A stretch of 64,000 nucleotides of DNA from Mesostigma viride (lineage: Eukaryota; Streptophyta; Mesostigmatophyceae; Mesostigmatales; Mesostigmataceae): positions 1 to 64,000 of the forward strand of contig RPFO01000038.1 in assembly GCA_009746045.1 (NCBI GenBank), read 5' to 3'. Each line of letters opens with the position of its first letter. Position 1 is the stretch's first letter. A model generated the notes under the pieces. That model had not been told where the DNA came from. It did not search any database and was given only the letters and a program-made list of their open reading frames with translations. Position numbers and translations under genes: made by a program. Below, piece by piece: positions 32,461-45,000 of the stretch.

Positions 32461-34353
32461 TTAAGGGGATGTGGCACCCCAAAAACCTTAAAACTTGACC
32501 CATGCTAATATCACTTGAATTTCAGTTGCACCATGCTAAATTATGATTTGGGGCACTAAATAACATCTCTAGTGAGTTGTCCATGCACTTGTTGGGGGTA
32601 CTACCCCAACATATACGCCAATATAGCGCTATAAATAGAAAAAGACGCTAATTAGGGCTATGTATGCCCCAGCCCATGCACTCATTTGTTGGCAAAAAAA
32701 AATGTAGCGTATATAGTTCCCTGAGTTTGTAGCTTGCTGAGCTATTTACATCATGAAAATGACAAAACCTTGAACAGTTATTAATTTCCCCGCAAAAGTA
32801 CCCTTTTTTTACCGGACATTGGAAATAAACATGTCATAAACACTTCAGATTAGGCAACAAAATGTAGCGAAAATCCGGCTAACAGGGGGACAGCAGTGGT
32901 CCAAGTCCCAGGTCATTCCGACAAGTCTAGCTCAAGTTATTGCGTTTGGCGTGCTAAAACCTGAACATACGCTAAATGAGGTTTTTCTGTGTATAAGGCC
33001 ACCTAGGCATCATGTTTTCCATCCAAGAAGCCAAAAAACATGCCCAACTCGATCACACAACATAAGAAAAGGCTAGGCACCTCATCTGCCCTCCCCTGCC
33101 CTCAGCATGGCCAGCCTTGCCAGCGTGCGCATAGCAACACCATCGCTAGGCATACACGCACCAAGAGAGCATACACTAAGCTCAGCCCAAGGTTACCATG
33201 TAAATTTATGCCAAGAACTCAGCAAGTATACGTGTAAAAACCTTAGAAAGACTGCCCAAGCAATAGAGGCAACTGCAGCCTGCAAACTTGGCAGCAAATC
33301 ATACATGTTGTATGCCAAGCATTCACATCCTATCCAGCTTGCCTTGCTGCACACATAGCAGGGAAGTCTTAATGGTTATAGCTCAAGGAAAGCAATGGAA
33401 ACACCTATCTAATGCAATGCCACTCATGCAGTATGGCCAGCAAAAGAACCACTCTCACCTTCCTTTCCAATAGGGCAATTTGCTAAGAAGCTGATGCCAG
33501 CTTGTTAGCCTCTAGGCACATGCCGGATGTCGTTCTAAAACAGGCGTGTCAGATCCGGCACATAACAAAGCGTCTGAGCAAGGTCACGTCCAAAGGATTA
33601 TGGAAAACAAATGTCAACACATTACCAACAACTTGACCTCGGCGCATGTAGCATGCCAGCCACAAACTACACGAAATTGTACGAAATAGCTAGGAATCTG
33701 ACGATGCAACCGAAAGAAATGGAGCGCTTCCTGCAGGGAAACTGCCCGAAAAAAAGGCGAAAGGCCGACGTTAATGCACCTGCCTGCGTGGAAATGTTTC
33801 ATGCATAAACTGGCACGCAAGCTCGAACAATAAAAGACATCATCCATTGATCAGGCGAACAAGGAAGGTGCGCCTTCCGTGAATACGTCGAAGGCGACAT
33901 GCGCAGGCCTGCGTAGGTTCTTACCTTGAATGCCGGAAATGTAAAAGAAACCGGGAAGCTTCGGCACAAACTCGACAACACCATTAAGTTAGCTTCATAA
34001 TCGCTCTTTAGAGCCTACGTTGCCTCACAATAGCTGCCGTAAACCTGCATTAAATTTCATGATCCGCAAGAGAAATTATATCCTGGACCCCCGCGCCCGT
34101 AGCCGTTCGAGAAATTAGCGATATTGCAAACCGTAAACTTTCCGCCACGCAATGAGGTCATCAACTAATCTTCTGCGAAATTCAAGCATTTTTTCTAGCT
34201 GTTTACGTGCCATATCGATTAATATTGCATAAAGGCATGCCGCCATGGCCACTTCCGCGAGGGTTGAGCGGTCCGGGCACACATTATACACCGTACGGAC
34301 GGTACCGCGAATTTTTTGGCGCGGAAAATATTCGGCGCGCCACGTCCCCTTAA
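32461..34353 (+). mobile_element. TTAA-flanked TIR element, family GGGGAYGTGGC, copy 2
   Basis: TTAA at 32461-32464 and 34350-34353 brackets 1,885 bp. Termini GGGGATGTGGCACCCC and (inverted) GGGGACGTGGCGCGCC match copy 1. The LINE ORF2 on either side (GAAGAGCATGC and GGTGCTCGYCCAGGCCC) is continuous once the element and one TTAA are removed, so the target duplication is verified by a paralogous empty site. Confidence 0.85.
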
Positions 34354-34612
34354 ACGGTGCTCGCCCAGGCCCTTCGAGCGCCAGTAGGTGCTGAGCGAAC
34401 GGAGCCGGGCCCAGGCCAGGCCGATGCGGATGTCCACATGCCGAGGCATCGTCGGCGGTGTCGGGGAGCATGCTCCCTACCAGTTTGAAGGGATCACGGA
34501 ACGGGACCTCCGTCCCGTCGAGCAAGCGCGGCAGAGGCGGGCGACTGGAGGCCCCAATCACCATCGCCTCAATTTTGACACTATTCTCCAACCCCACCGC
34601 CCTCGCCTCCAA
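34354..34612 (-). pseudogene. LINE ORF2 internal fragment
   Basis: Encodes EAMVIGASSRPPLPRLLDG, then TEVPFRDPFKLVGS and a segment for LSTYWRSKGL in shifted frame, matching 61690-61960 of the intact LINE. It is the 5'-truncated start of the copy whose remainder lies at 32460-31140. Confidence 0.85.
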
Positions 34613-34790
34613 TTAATTAATTAATTAGACTCGTGCTCCCGTTGGGGAGTCACGGAGCATTAACCCCGATGGATGGATGGATGGGTGCAAACAGTCCTAC
34701 CGGTCTAATCTATCTACATCAGAGCTCTACATACTACATCTATCTAACAGCATTCCTCGCCTCCAAGCCCAGACAGACCCACGTGCGCCC
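34613..34790 (-). mobile_element. LINE 3' end with (TTAA)n tail
   Basis: Reversed tail (TTAATTAATTAATTAG), the stem-loop ACTCGTGCTCCCGTTGGGG-GAG, then GGATGGATGGATGGGTGCAA and a TCTATCTAAC-rich 3' UTR. The same arrangement occurs at 56386-56640 and 57016-57170. Confidence 0.75.
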
Positions 34791-34799
34791 ATAATGGCC

Positions 34800-35270
34800 C
34801 CCATGGATGATGCCTTCAGAATTTAGGGCACAGGAGTTCAACAAGAGTCGTGATGAAATCGACACGATAAGAACAAAGACGGGAAAAACGATGTGCACAA
34901 CTGACTAAGAACAGCACCGTCATATTTTGCTGTGTGGGAAAGGAGACTGTGAATGGTGGCATGTGCAGTTTCAAGACTGCGTTTGGGATCAGGCGATGTC
35001 AAGGGCGAGGCCGCAGGAGGAGCCGAGTGAACTACTAACGCCGGAGTCGTGTCGACCGCGGTCTGCTAGGCCGGGCGGAATTACAGCCGGAGCTGCAGGC
35101 GTACATTTCTTGGCTCATGCATCGCAGCATTCATGGATGTTGCATTAAGAATTTAGCCATGCTCTGCCATGCAGAGAGATGCTCTCTGTCGAGAAGCCAT
35201 GCCCTAGCTCTTGTATAGCCATGATGATCTTCCCCCACATAACATACTCCCCCTTAGCTGGGCATAGTGT
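34800..35270. other. No gene recognised
   Basis: Short open frames only. One frame on the plus strand from 34927 has no recognisable domain and sits among LINE debris. Confidence 0.45.
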
Positions 35271-35274
35271 GAAG

Positions 35275-35440
35275 ATTATGAGGGTGCAGGTGCCCTGGTG
35301 CACCTAGAGCAAGGGTCGCTTACATTCCCACCCTTGCAGGAAGTAGCCTAGGATGTATTAACGTACAGCCATATGCCCCTTCTCAGGGATATGTGCTACA
35401 TTGACTCCCAACGGAGTGATGTTGATAATTAATTAATGCA
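35275..35440 (+). mobile_element. LINE 3' UTR with stem-loop and TTAA tail
   Basis: CCCTTGCAGGAAGTAGCC and GATGTATTAA match 62755-62790. A stem-loop ACTCC/GGAGT around CAAC lies at about 35404-35417 with an outer ACAT/ATGT stem, followed by AATTAATTAATG. Confidence 0.65.
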
Positions 35441-35464
35441 TCGCAGCCGCACTATGCTGCGTAG

Positions 35465-35640
35465 CGTAGACAATCCATTTGCCATGTAAGATTGCGTGAT
35501 AGCTTCGGGAAAATGTTTCAGCGTGCAGAGCGTTTTAGCAACATGAAGCAATTGTGATATCCGCGACCGACTTTGGTGCCCAAATGTTAAAGTTTTGAGC
35601 TCCATGCACCATCAGCCATGGTTACCTCGTGGCTCGTTGT
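35465..35640 (-). mobile_element. LINE 5' UTR fragment
   Basis: The reverse complement (CCATGGCTGATGG, GGAGCTCAAAACTTTAACAT, TTTGGGCACCAAAG) aligns with 28180-28330. No ORF1 follows. Confidence 0.6.
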
Positions 35641-35734
35641 GCATAAGTGTATTCTGATTTGGCACGCCGCAAAGGTGAAATTAAAACCATTTGCGTTCAG
35701 TGCCGGTGCGCGGAAAACGCGATCTGCAAATGAA

Positions 35735-35800
35735 TCCAGGCCGGAATCGAACTGGGGACCTCTCGCACCAACTTTTGCTGACTATAGGACGAGGGTCTCC
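35735..35800 (-). pseudogene. tRNA-like sequence, possible SINE head
   Basis: The minus strand has AGTTCGATTCC, a near-consensus pol III B box, 36 nt downstream of CGTCCTATAGTCAG, which resembles the A-box region of tRNA-Asp/Glu. Stems are poor and no 3' tail is identified, so this is a tRNA-derived remnant at best. Confidence 0.35.
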
Positions 35801-35879
35801 TCTGAATATAAGGCATCGCCAGCTGACAACTACAGTCCAACCGCAAAAGTTCTGCATAAGTGTATGTGGTTCCATTTAA

Positions 35880-36577
35880 TAATCTAATGTAACCATAATT
35901 TAATGTGCCATGCGCACAAATTTACGCATAATGGAATGCAGTTTGCAAGCAAACACAATGGGATATCCAAAACATTTCTGCTCAGTATTATAGATCGATG
36001 ATTTATTTTGGTGCCCTTGCAACAAGAATTACGTAGCTGAATTCCCAAAATGTCCCAAGCAGTTTGGAGGCATTGCTGCGGACACAGTCATGAGCGCGTC
36101 ACAGGCTCGGAAACTAAAATTATACAAAACTACATTGCTTGCCTGCGAAACGTGTCAAGTTCGTGGCAGCATGTCACAAATAAGCCGGGAGCGTGCCTGT
36201 GCAACCCAGGCAAGCTCCTCAGGGGGGACAACTATCAAAGCGACAACCAGCAAGGGGAGACAAATTTCCGCTTTGTACAATCCTGTTTCACCCTATACTA
36301 ACTTTACAAAGGCGCCCATGTGGCCCTCCTACTCATGGGCAGCCCAACCCCTCTCGCGCCACAGCGCACTGTACATCAAGTAAGCCCCATGCCCGGCAGA
36401 CTGCCACATCGCAGACTGGCATCCGCTATCAATCACACAAGAATAGTCCCAAAACTGGGAAGTGCATCCCACAATCTCTGCCAGATGTTAACTCTCCGCA
36501 CCGCTTACGACCCCTCACATGGCATGGGTGTTGCCGCCACACAAGGCCTTCCATCACTCTCTAGAAGTCAGGGGCGC
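35880..36577. other. FtsH 3' flank, no other gene recognised
   Basis: Short frames on the plus strand (36050-36592) overlap the FtsH 3' end and lack family resemblance. This stretch most likely contains the FtsH 3' UTR. Confidence 0.5.
36304..36308 (-). promoter_or_regulatory. Candidate polyadenylation signal TGTAA for FtsH
   Basis: TGTAA on the minus strand lies 270 nt downstream of the FtsH stop. TGTAA is the usual poly(A) signal in chlorophycean algae; the assignment rests on position and motif alone. Confidence 0.35.
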
Positions 36578-38782
36578 TTACGCCACGTATAGCTTGACAT
36601 CCGCCGCCATCATGATTGCCTGGAACTCCTCGCCATCGATGCTCTCCTTCTCAAGCAGCACCTCCGCAATCTTGTGCAGAACATCGATGTGGGTCGACAT
36701 CAAGTCCTTTGCACGTGAGTATGCGCGGTCCACCAGCGCACGCACCTCCTGGTCAATGATATCCGTCGTGCGCATCGAGCAGTCGGCCGCTTGGCCTGCC
36801 TGCTGGCCCAAGAATGGGTTGCCACCCGACGACCCGAACGCAACCTGTCCCAGCTTCTTGGAGAAGCCAAACTTCTCGATCATCTGCTTGGCTACACGCG
36901 TCACCTGCTGGAAGTCGTTGCTGGCGCCCGTGGTGACATTCTCTGGCCCAAAGATCAGCTCCTCCGCCACGCGGCCGCCCAAGGCCACAGCCATCTGATT
37001 TTCCAAGTAGCTGCGCGAGTAGAGCCCGGACTCAAGCCGCTCCTCGCTCGGCGCGAAGAAGGTCAGGCCACCGGCGGCACCTCGAGGGATGATGCTGATT
37101 TTGGCAACCGGGTCGTACTCGGGCATGAGTGCACCGACAAGCGCGTGGCCCGCCTCGTGGTAGGCCACCAGCCGCTTCTTGGCCTCGCTCATCACGGCGC
37201 CCTTCTTCTCCGGTCCAGCCACGATGCGCTCAAGGGCGTCGGAGATCTCGTCGTTGGAGATGGTGGTCAGGCCGCGGCGAGCCGCTAGGATGGCCGACTC
37301 GTTCATGAGGTTCTGCAGATCGGCGCCCGTGAAGCCGGGCGTGCGGCGCGCAATCTTCTCGAAGTCGACATCGGGTGCGAGCACCTTGCCCTTGGAGTGG
37401 ACAGCCAGGATCTTGACGCGACCCTGGACATCTGGCCGGTCCACGGTGACCTGCCGATCGAAACGGCCAGGACGGAGAAGGGCCGAGTCCAGCACATCAG
37501 GTCGGTTGGTAGCTGCCAGCACAATGACGCCCGTGTTGCCCTCAAAGCCATCCATCTCGGTCAGCAGCTGGTTGATGGTTTGCTCTCGCTCGTCGTTGCC
37601 ACCGCCCATTCCCGCGCCACGCTGGCGGCCGACCGCATCAATCTCATCAATGAACACAATGCAGGGGGCCTTGGCCTTGGCCTTCTCGAAGAGGTCACGC
37701 ACACGGGACGCACCCACGCCGACAAAGAGCTCGACGAACTCAGAGGCAGCGCATGCGAAGAAGGGAACGCCAGCCTCACCGGCAACAGCCTTGGCAAGGA
37801 GCGTCTTGCCAGTACCAGGGGGGCCGACCAGGAGGCAGCCCTTGGGGATCTTAGCGCCCAGTGCGGTGTACTTGCCGGGGGACTTGAGGAAATCAACGAC
37901 CTCCTGGAGCTCCAGCTTGGCACCGTCCACGCCGGCAACGTCCTCAAACAAGATGCCAGTCTCAGGGACCTCCTGGAACTTGCTCTTGGACTTGCCGAAG
38001 TCCATAGGGCCGCCCATGCCTCCCATGCCGCCGCCGTTCTGCTGCGCGCGCCGGAACAGGAAGAACAGGCCGGCGAAGGCGACCAGAGGGAGCAGGAGGT
38101 TGCCGAGCAGGGAGGCGATGCCACCCTGGGATTCACCCTCCGAGACCGAAATATCCACGCCGTTCATGGCCAGGATGTCAACCAGGTCGGGGTCGTTGGG
38201 CAGGATAACCGCGGCACGGCGGCCATCGGAGGAGGTCAGCTGCAGCGAGCTGCCATCCTTCGCGAAGCGCACACGCTCAACCTTGCCGTTCTGCACAGCC
38301 TGAAGGAAATCGCTGTACCGCCAGTTGGTGCCCTCGGGCAGAGGGGTGTCGACTGTGGCTGGTGCAGCCAGGGCCGCATCCGCAAGCTGGGCCGTCGGGC
38401 CAGCAGGCATGACCCGGACGTTCTCGACTGGCTCCATGGGAGTTGCGACCATCATGCCGGCGGCCTGGGCATCGCCGCCATTCAGGGCGACAACCAGAGC
38501 TGCCAGAGACGCGGCTGGCAGCGTGTTCACCAGCTGCTTGGCAGCCTCGTTAGCTTGAGCCCTTGGAGAAACATGCAGAGCCTTGGCGACCCTCAAAGCA
38601 GAAGAAATCTTGCGCGCTACGCTCTCGCCCAGGAGGCGGGACCGGAAATTGAGAGGCTGTGCAGCAGTGCCGCGCTGTTGGCGGGCAGCGCTACAAGCGG
38701 AACGAGAGGCGGCATTTTGCTTCCTAGAAAGAGAAGGAACACCGGTATTAAGAGCTACGCTGGAGGCCATGCTGCAAGCCAT
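36578..38782 (-). CDS. FTSH1: Chloroplast ATP-dependent zinc metalloprotease FtsH, type A (FTSH1/5-like)
   Basis: A 734-residue single-exon gene. It encodes a thylakoid membrane AAA+ protease that forms hexamers with type-B subunits and degrades photodamaged D1 of photosystem II. An N-terminal transit peptide rich in Ser/Arg/Ala (about 1-75) is followed by a hydrophobic thylakoid-transfer segment (about 87-100) ending GGDAQA, a likely lumenal cleavage site. One membrane helix spans about 222-243. The AAA+ domain has Walker A GPPGTGKT (320-327), Walker B IVFIDEID (375-382) and an SRH ending RPGRFDR (437-443). The protease domain has HEAGH (542-546) and third zinc ligand Asp623. The C-terminus LYVA and length match type-A plastid FtsH. 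Start chosen at the first ATG; Met5 is an alternative. All catalytic residues are intact. It is divergent from the S1-domain gene, about 880 bp apart. Confidence 0.96.
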   Translation of the reverse strand: MACSMASSVALNTGVPSLSRKQNAASRSACSAARQQRGTAAQPLNFRSRLLGESVARKISSALRVAKALHVSPRAQANEAAKQLVNTLPAASLAALVVALNGGDAQAAGMMVATPMEPVENVRVMPAGPTAQLADAALAAPATVDTPLPEGTNWRYSDFLQAVQNGKVERVRFAKDGSSLQLTSSDGRRAAVILPNDPDLVDILAMNGVDISVSEGESQGGIASLLGNLLLPLVAFAGLFFLFRRAQQNGGGMGGMGGPMDFGKSKSKFQEVPETGILFEDVAGVDGAKLELQEVVDFLKSPGKYTALGAKIPKGCLLVGPPGTGKTLLAKAVAGEAGVPFFACAASEFVELFVGVGASRVRDLFEKAKAKAPCIVFIDEIDAVGRQRGAGMGGGNDEREQTINQLLTEMDGFEGNTGVIVLAATNRPDVLDSALLRPGRFDRQVTVDRPDVQGRVKILAVHSKGKVLAPDVDFEKIARRTPGFTGADLQNLMNESAILAARRGLTTISNDEISDALERIVAGPEKKGAVMSEAKKRLVAYHEAGHALVGALMPEYDPVAKISIIPRGAAGGLTFFAPSEERLESGLYSRSYLENQMAVALGGRVAEELIFGPENVTTGASNDFQQVTRVAKQMIEKFGFSKKLGQVAFGSSGGNPFLGQQAGQAADCSMRTTDIIDQEVRALVDRAYSRAKDLMSTHIDVLHKIAEVLLEKESIDGEEFQAIMMAADVKLYVA

Positions 38783-39666
38783 ATTTCCCCGAGCCTACGA
38801 GAAGTGCGACGGTGTCCTGCTTCGCACTGGATCGTGTGATGCCTAGCTAGGGTCTGGCTGGAGCTGGTTGACTTATCGTCGAGATGGACTTTGAACTGCA
38901 ACCTCATCGCGTGGCCCGCTTTTTATCAGCAGAACAGACATCCGGTGGGGACGACGTGGCCATCTGACGGCTCTCCGCGTAGGGGGCTTCCGTTTCGGTC
39001 CAGCTTCGTGGCCCTCCGCGTCGGGAATCGGGATCCCAATCTGCCCAAGTTGTCCTGAATCGTCGGTTTCGGGCGTGGCCCACTCTGCGGCGGCACGGGG
39101 AGAAGAGGGAGAAGCATTGGCAGATACCTTTTGTTATTCTGACCGCGCCACCTTCTGTCGGTTATGGAGACAAATCTATTGTGCTCTGATGTTCACTGTA
39201 TCGTGGGCGCAGTAACCTTGTGGATGCGAGCTACAGTGGCCTTACAGTGGAGACTGGAGACTGGAGCAGCGGGGCGCGCGGGGGAGCACTCAGAGCAGCC
39301 GAGTGCCATCCACTGCCCGCGGAGTGGCCGGCGCCATCGCCAGTAGAACGAAGGCTGCGACTGCCGTCTCAATCCGAAGTCCAAGGCAGTGCAGTGAGTG
39401 CACGTTCTGCCAGATGAGGTTATAGCTAGTGGAGAACGGCTAGGGGTAGATAAACCGAATTTGTTATTGATTCATGAACCCCTTCATACTCTAACACCTT
39501 CGGTGGTTATTATGGCAGGGTTACAATTCTAGGCTAGTGCTGCTGGTGCCAACGCTTGCAGCTTGTGGTGTGGTCGTGTGGATAATTTGCCTGCCTGGGG
39601 AGTGGACCTCTCCTATATCTTCTTTGTAAGCTCGTGCATTAACTCTGCACGGGCCTTTATAACAAT
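38783..39666. promoter_or_regulatory. Shared divergent promoter region of FTSH1 and the S1-domain gene
   Basis: About 880 bp separate the two start codons, with no gene between them. It should hold both 5' UTRs and promoters. No convincing TATA box or other named element was identified. Short open frames here (for example 39220-39417) have no family resemblance, though a 5' UTR intron cannot be excluded. Confidence 0.55.
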
Positions 39667-42011
39667 ATGTCGACAGTGGTTGTCTCTGCCGGTAACACCA
39701 TGTTGGGTGCCTCCACCTCTGTTCGCCAAAATGCAACGAACCAGGCCTTGCATTCGGCACATGCAACAGCGGGGAGCTTGCGTGGTTCTGCGCGTGTAGC
39801 GTGGGCAGGGGGCCGCTTCTTGCCGCCGCCTGCCAAGCAGCAATTGCGAAATGTCCTTCGTGTCAACGCGTCTGCAGCCGGTCCGGAAGGCTCCGACAAC
39901 AGTAAATTCGAGGAAATGCGCAAGCAGCGGAAGGATGTAGGCTTTGAAGAGCTCGCGTCGGATTACGCATTGTTTGGGGAGCTCTTGGGCGAAGACGCTA
40001 AGATCACGAAGAATAAGGTAAGCGTGGGATGTGTCAAACGCGTTGGAAGCTTGGTGGGATGACAACTGGCACGAGTAAAACGTATGCATGTAAGTGGGTG
40101 CCAGGCGTTGAATTCACAGTCCGTTGCACGAATTTCACGCTCCAAATTACGGGTTACCTGCGACGGCATGGCGGCTGTTGGACACTACTTTGCATAATAC
40201 TGAGTAGCGCTCAAATGCCAGCACATAGTTTTTGTTTGAAAGTCGAATGCGATTCTAATTGCACATTGGAATATTATGGATTGTTGGTTCCTAGGGAGTC
40301 ACTTTATTGGACCCAAGGAAGGGGGCGTGGTTTAAGGGGGGGGGGGGGGGGGGGGGGCTGGCTATATTTCACGAAAGGAAGTTGGGGGGAAAGCAAATGT
40401 GGCATGTATAAGCTGCCATACATGCTGCCCCTTCCTCCACCTCCCAGCACTCGCAAGGCCACCAAGTGCCACTCGCACGCCATGTCATGTCGGTACCATG
40501 GGCGCATGAGTGCGGCCTTGTAGTCCGCCGTGCCATGTCGGTCTGTTATCTGTGCCACCATGTGTGGCACTTGTTTTGTCAGGTGTTTTATGTTATGTCC
40601 GGAGTTTTTTGTTTTGCCCGACATGCTTTGTTATGTCAGTCATACTGCCATAAGTCGGCAATATGGGATTGCGAGTCACGGCCTGTGACTGTCAGGGTTA
40701 CAAAAGGCATGTTCGGCACTGGATGCACGCACGTCCAGGGGGGTCCCAGGTTCCTCAAATAGACCATGTAGGTCATAATTTTAAACATGTGTATGTAACA
40801 TGTCACAAAGGCACCATGTTCCTGAAATAGACTGCGTTCACTAAATAGACTATGTTCACTAAACAGACCATGTTCACTAACTCTACCATCGCGACCCACA
40901 CTGCGTTTGCTCCCACTAGAGAGGAGAATGTGCTGCCAAGGAATGCTGTCAAGTTCCCCCACCCCCCAGGCGTGGCCATCACTGACTCCCTTCCATCATC
41001 ACTTCCTACACTCCATGACCCCCACATCCAGTTGAAGCTTTTACACACGCTCACACACGCACTCGCACGCGCTTACCTAGTTCCACGCACTCACATGTGC
41101 ACTCACACGTGCTTACCTGCTTCCCCTGCCATCCGTCCCCTCCCATCGCGCCCCCTACCATCTGTCCCCTCCCATCGCGCCCCCTGCCATCCGTCCCCTC
41201 CCGTCACGCCCACCAGATCCAGCAGAAGCGCAAGGAGCTGCGACTAGAGAAGGGCGTGGTGGACGAGAAGAGCAACCTCGAGCCGATGTCCATGTCGACA
41301 GACCTGCCCAGTTACGCCGATTTTGACCGCCTGCTCAAGGACGGGGTGCGGCGCGGGTCGCAGTACGCCAAGGTAGGGGTCACAGTACGCCAAGGTAGGG
41401 AGGGGGGGGTTGCCGTGCGCCTAGTCTATACATCATAAGTAAGGCCATAGCAGGTCATAGCAGGTCATAGCAGGTCAGAGCGTCGATAACCCAATAGTCC
41501 GTCATGGGCATAGCATCGATATCCTCGTCGATATCTATTTTTTATTGCACTCTGCTTACGCATAACGTTCATGCCATGGTGACGTCCTCGGCTCCCCTCC
41601 CCGCCCACAACTGAATGATGGTAAACCGACCATCTCACTTCTCCTTGGCTTCACTCTGGCTTGTGCTCAGCTTCACTTTGGCTTCCCCTTGGTCCCTTCC
41701 CCCCCTCTCCTTGTGACCCCTCGTACATACCCCACGCCCCCACGTGTAACTTCACACCCGTGTGCCTGCACCCGCATGTACCCACATACCGGCATGCCTG
41801 CACACCCACACAACCATACACCCACTCGGCTGCCTGCACACCCGTCTGCCCATCGCATCAGCCGGAAGGGGAGACCAAATCGCTGACGGGCGCCAAGGCC
41901 CCCAACCGCGTGTCGGGCAGCCTCCCCCCAGCCGAGACGGACTGGCGGAAGGAGGAAATGGCGCGTGTGCGGAGCCAGGGGACGCAGGTGCTGCTGCAGA
42001 AGGCCACCAGC
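39667..42011 (+). CDS. S1-domain gene, exons 1-3: transit peptide and N-terminal region
   Basis: Exon 1 (39667-40017, 117 codons) starts MSTVVVSAGNTMLG and is rich in Ser, Ala, Arg and Asn with almost no acidic residues until about residue 74 (VNASAAGPEGSD), a typical chloroplast transit peptide. Exon 2 (41217-41372, 52 codons) carries DLPSYADFDRLLKDG, and exon 3 (41862-42011, 50 codons) ETDWRKEEMARVRSQG. The sequence TYDAFDSLL in exon 4 echoes SYADFDRLL, suggesting an internally repeated short motif. All three exons are whole codons long. Confidence 0.8.
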
Positions 42012-45000
42012 GTGAGTGATATAGACTGCGGGGCCTCGTCATTGTTACAGAAGGAAAACGGGGACAAAGGAAGCTAGCATACCATCCTTGTGAGTTATAG
42101 AATGGCGGCACCGGCTGTGTGTGTTGTACTGTCATATCCCAGATGGGACAAGTAATCCTATGAGGCGACCAGCGTGAGTCATGCAAGATTGAAACATGTG
42201 ACCCAGGAGCTCTACAATACCACAAGGCCACAGCGTCAGTCCAACAACGGGGCAACCACATGCAATTGCTGCGGAATTAAACGCCGGGGAAAGGGCCTCA
42301 CCCCCGATGGGCAATATAACTCTGCCAGACCGCCCATGTGGTCACACACGTTGCTGAGTATCCAACGGCGGCCAGCATTCGCCAATGCTGTCGTTGGGCT
42401 GACCATGCGGCTGCATGCGCTCGCCTTAGTCAACACGGGGATGTCCCACACCAAACTCACATGTGTGCCATGGCCATCGTGTAAGGAACTAGCCTTTTGA
42501 GAAATAAACCACGCAAAGTGGCATCACAAACGTTGCTATTGAGTAAGTCATGGGCTGGGGAACCCATGGGGGCAGGAGCGGTGGTACCCGGCTGATGGGG
42601 GCTGATAGATTGGGCCTTGGAAAACATGTCTTGCTGATATGGTTCAGTGTCTGCCGTTTAATGCCAACACATGTGTGCATGTGCGTTCTGGGTGATGGGG
42701 GCCTTTTTCTTAATGTCAGTACCCAGGGCAGTCGGTCCGTTTCTTATTTAATGCCCAGTGCGTTGGTGATGGGGGCCTTTTTCTTAATGTCAGTACCCAG
42801 GGCAGTTGGTCCGTATCTTATTTGATGCCCAGTGCGTTGGTGTGGGGCTCTAGGAGCGGAGAATCACCATCAATCTGACTGTGTATACTGCCTTAGGACC
42901 ATGGTTAAGGATTTCTCCTCATGCATCGGACAAGCGTGCGTTTTTCAGCACATCCTTTTCTATGATTGCTGACTTGCAAAGCCACTTGCACACGCAGGTC
43001 CCCTCACATGCCACTCAGTCTGCGAAACCATTTAGGGGACCAGTTAGGGTGCCTTGTTTCAGTTGTAACCAATCCTCACTCCTCCTTCCTTCCTTGTTTG
43101 CTTTCTTCCGCTGGTCTCACCCCCCCCCTTTCCCCTCCTTTCCCTTTACCCCCATAACAACAACAACGACGCTGCCAACATCGTGCAGGCCAACGCCGGT
43201 AGCACAGCCAGCAAGCCCTCACCAGCACGCCCCTCGCTTGGCGCCTCCCCCCCCCGTGCAAGCTCCACCCCTGCCTCCCCTGAGGGTTCTTCCTCTGCAC
43301 CTTCATCCTCCTCCACCCTCCCCACCTACGATGCCTTTGACTCGCTTCTCCAACAAGAGGCCCGCGTGCCCACCGGGCCCGCAAAGGGCCCTTCCCGCCC
43401 TGAGATGCCAGCAGCTCCCGCCAAGGCCAAGCCCACCCTGGCACCGGCTCCCAGGGGCTCGGACTTTGACACCCGGTGGCGGGGGGAAGAAGCGGAGCGC
43501 GTGAAGCAACGCATGGAGGCCATGGGGCTGGGCCCGGGGGGGGTGGCGGCGCTCGCGGGGGCCCCCAAGCCGCAGATTGGGTCCGAGGCCAAGGCCCCGG
43601 CGCCCATGCGGCCGGCCCCAGCGGCCCCCGTAGAGCCAGCCAAGGCTGTGGCTGCCAGTGCTGTGAGGTGCGTGTGGTGGGGAAAGTTTGCTTGTCAAGT
43701 ATGCTTTGTTGACTGCCACGCACAAGCTTCATGAGTTTAACGCTTTGAAGGCATTACACGGTAGGCAGTAAGGGGGGTGGGGTCCTTGTAGGGTTGACAC
43801 GCTTGGCTCAGTGGCTGTCATGCGCACCATTAATTAATAAATAATTAATTAATTAAAAGCACATGACTCGTAAAGTAGTTCCGCCACGCGCGTGGTTGTA
43901 AGGTGTGGAAGGAATTCAGACCCTACAGAAGGAAGTAGAATTGCATGTATGTAAACTTTCTTGACGGTTATGTGGTGTGCTCATAGCCCGCGAAGGGCCC
44001 TAAGACTTTGTGAACTCGTGGTGTTCACTTGACCACTGGTGCACGCCTCTTGCCCTGTGGGCGCCTTTTCTCTGTCCTGGGCTCTACACAACCTCCCTTA
44101 CCTTTCCAGCTCCCCGGCACCCACAGCAGCAGGACAGCCTGAGAAGAAGGGAGGCAAGGGAGGCAAGGCGCAGCCATCAGCGCCGCAGGGAAAGGCACAG
44201 CCTGCCGCAGCCGAGCCGCCTGCTCCATCAGCCTCTGTGGCACCCACTCCCCTGCCCTCGTCGCCGGCCCCATCCGCGGCACCACCATCAATGCCCAAGC
44301 AAAAACCCTCGCCCCCGGTGCCAAGGCAACCGGAGGCCAAACAACCCGAGGCCGAACAGCCGGAGGCGGAGCGGCCAGTTGCAGCAGCCACTGTCGCAGC
44401 TGCGACACCGTCATCGTCATCCACACCTGCGGCGGTGGTGTCAGCACCTGAGGCCAAAGGTCCATCACCCACCCAGGGAGATTCCAGGGAGGCTCCTGCG
44501 ACCACATCGTCAGTGGGGGATGTGGCAGGCGCTAGCACGGAACGAGCCGGAGGGGCGGCGGAGCGGGCCCCTGCCGTTGCGGCTAGTAGCAGCGAGGGCG
44601 GGCCTGCCAAGGAGGAGGTTGCGCAGGAGACTCCGATGAGTGGGTTGAACAGGCCCAAGCGGACTGCCCCCCTGCCAGAGGAGGCCGCACCGGCGGTCCC
44701 TGCGGCGGCGGCTGGTCCGGCGCGGTCACAGCGGGGGCTGGGGGGATGGTCGACGGGGCCACGCGGCGTGGAGCATGCAGTGGCAGGCATCGCGCACACC
44801 GAGGTCGGTGGGAGCCACTAGCTTAACTAGTAACCGATAGTAGTATTCCATAGTTAGAATTGTTGATGATGGTTTGTAAGTATGCTACCAGCGACATCGT
44901 ATTCCTTTGTTTGCGACAGCAACGTAGAATAGCCTTGAATAGCCTGGTGTGATGGTGTGTTGTACGGATGGGGCAATGCGGAAGGGATGGCCACATTCTT

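Larger units (their letters stand above)
31140..34612 (-). mobile_element. 5'-truncated LINE carrying two insertions
   Basis: The minus strand contains, from 5' to 3', an ORF2 fragment (34612-34354), a TTAA element (34353-32461), a short ORF2 piece (32460-32419), a 615-bp insertion (32418-31804), the ORF2 C-terminus (31803-about 31270), 3' UTR and stem-loop (31183-31159) and an AATTT-rich tail. Once the insertions are removed, the sequence is colinear with 61700-62600 of the intact LINE. The 5' end abuts (TTAA)n of another LINE tail. Confidence 0.88.

Noticed and set aside
37179-38839. Plus-strand open frames opposite FtsH (up to 480 codons)
   Set aside because: GC-rich antisense shadows of a perfectly conserved FtsH; no independent family resemblance.
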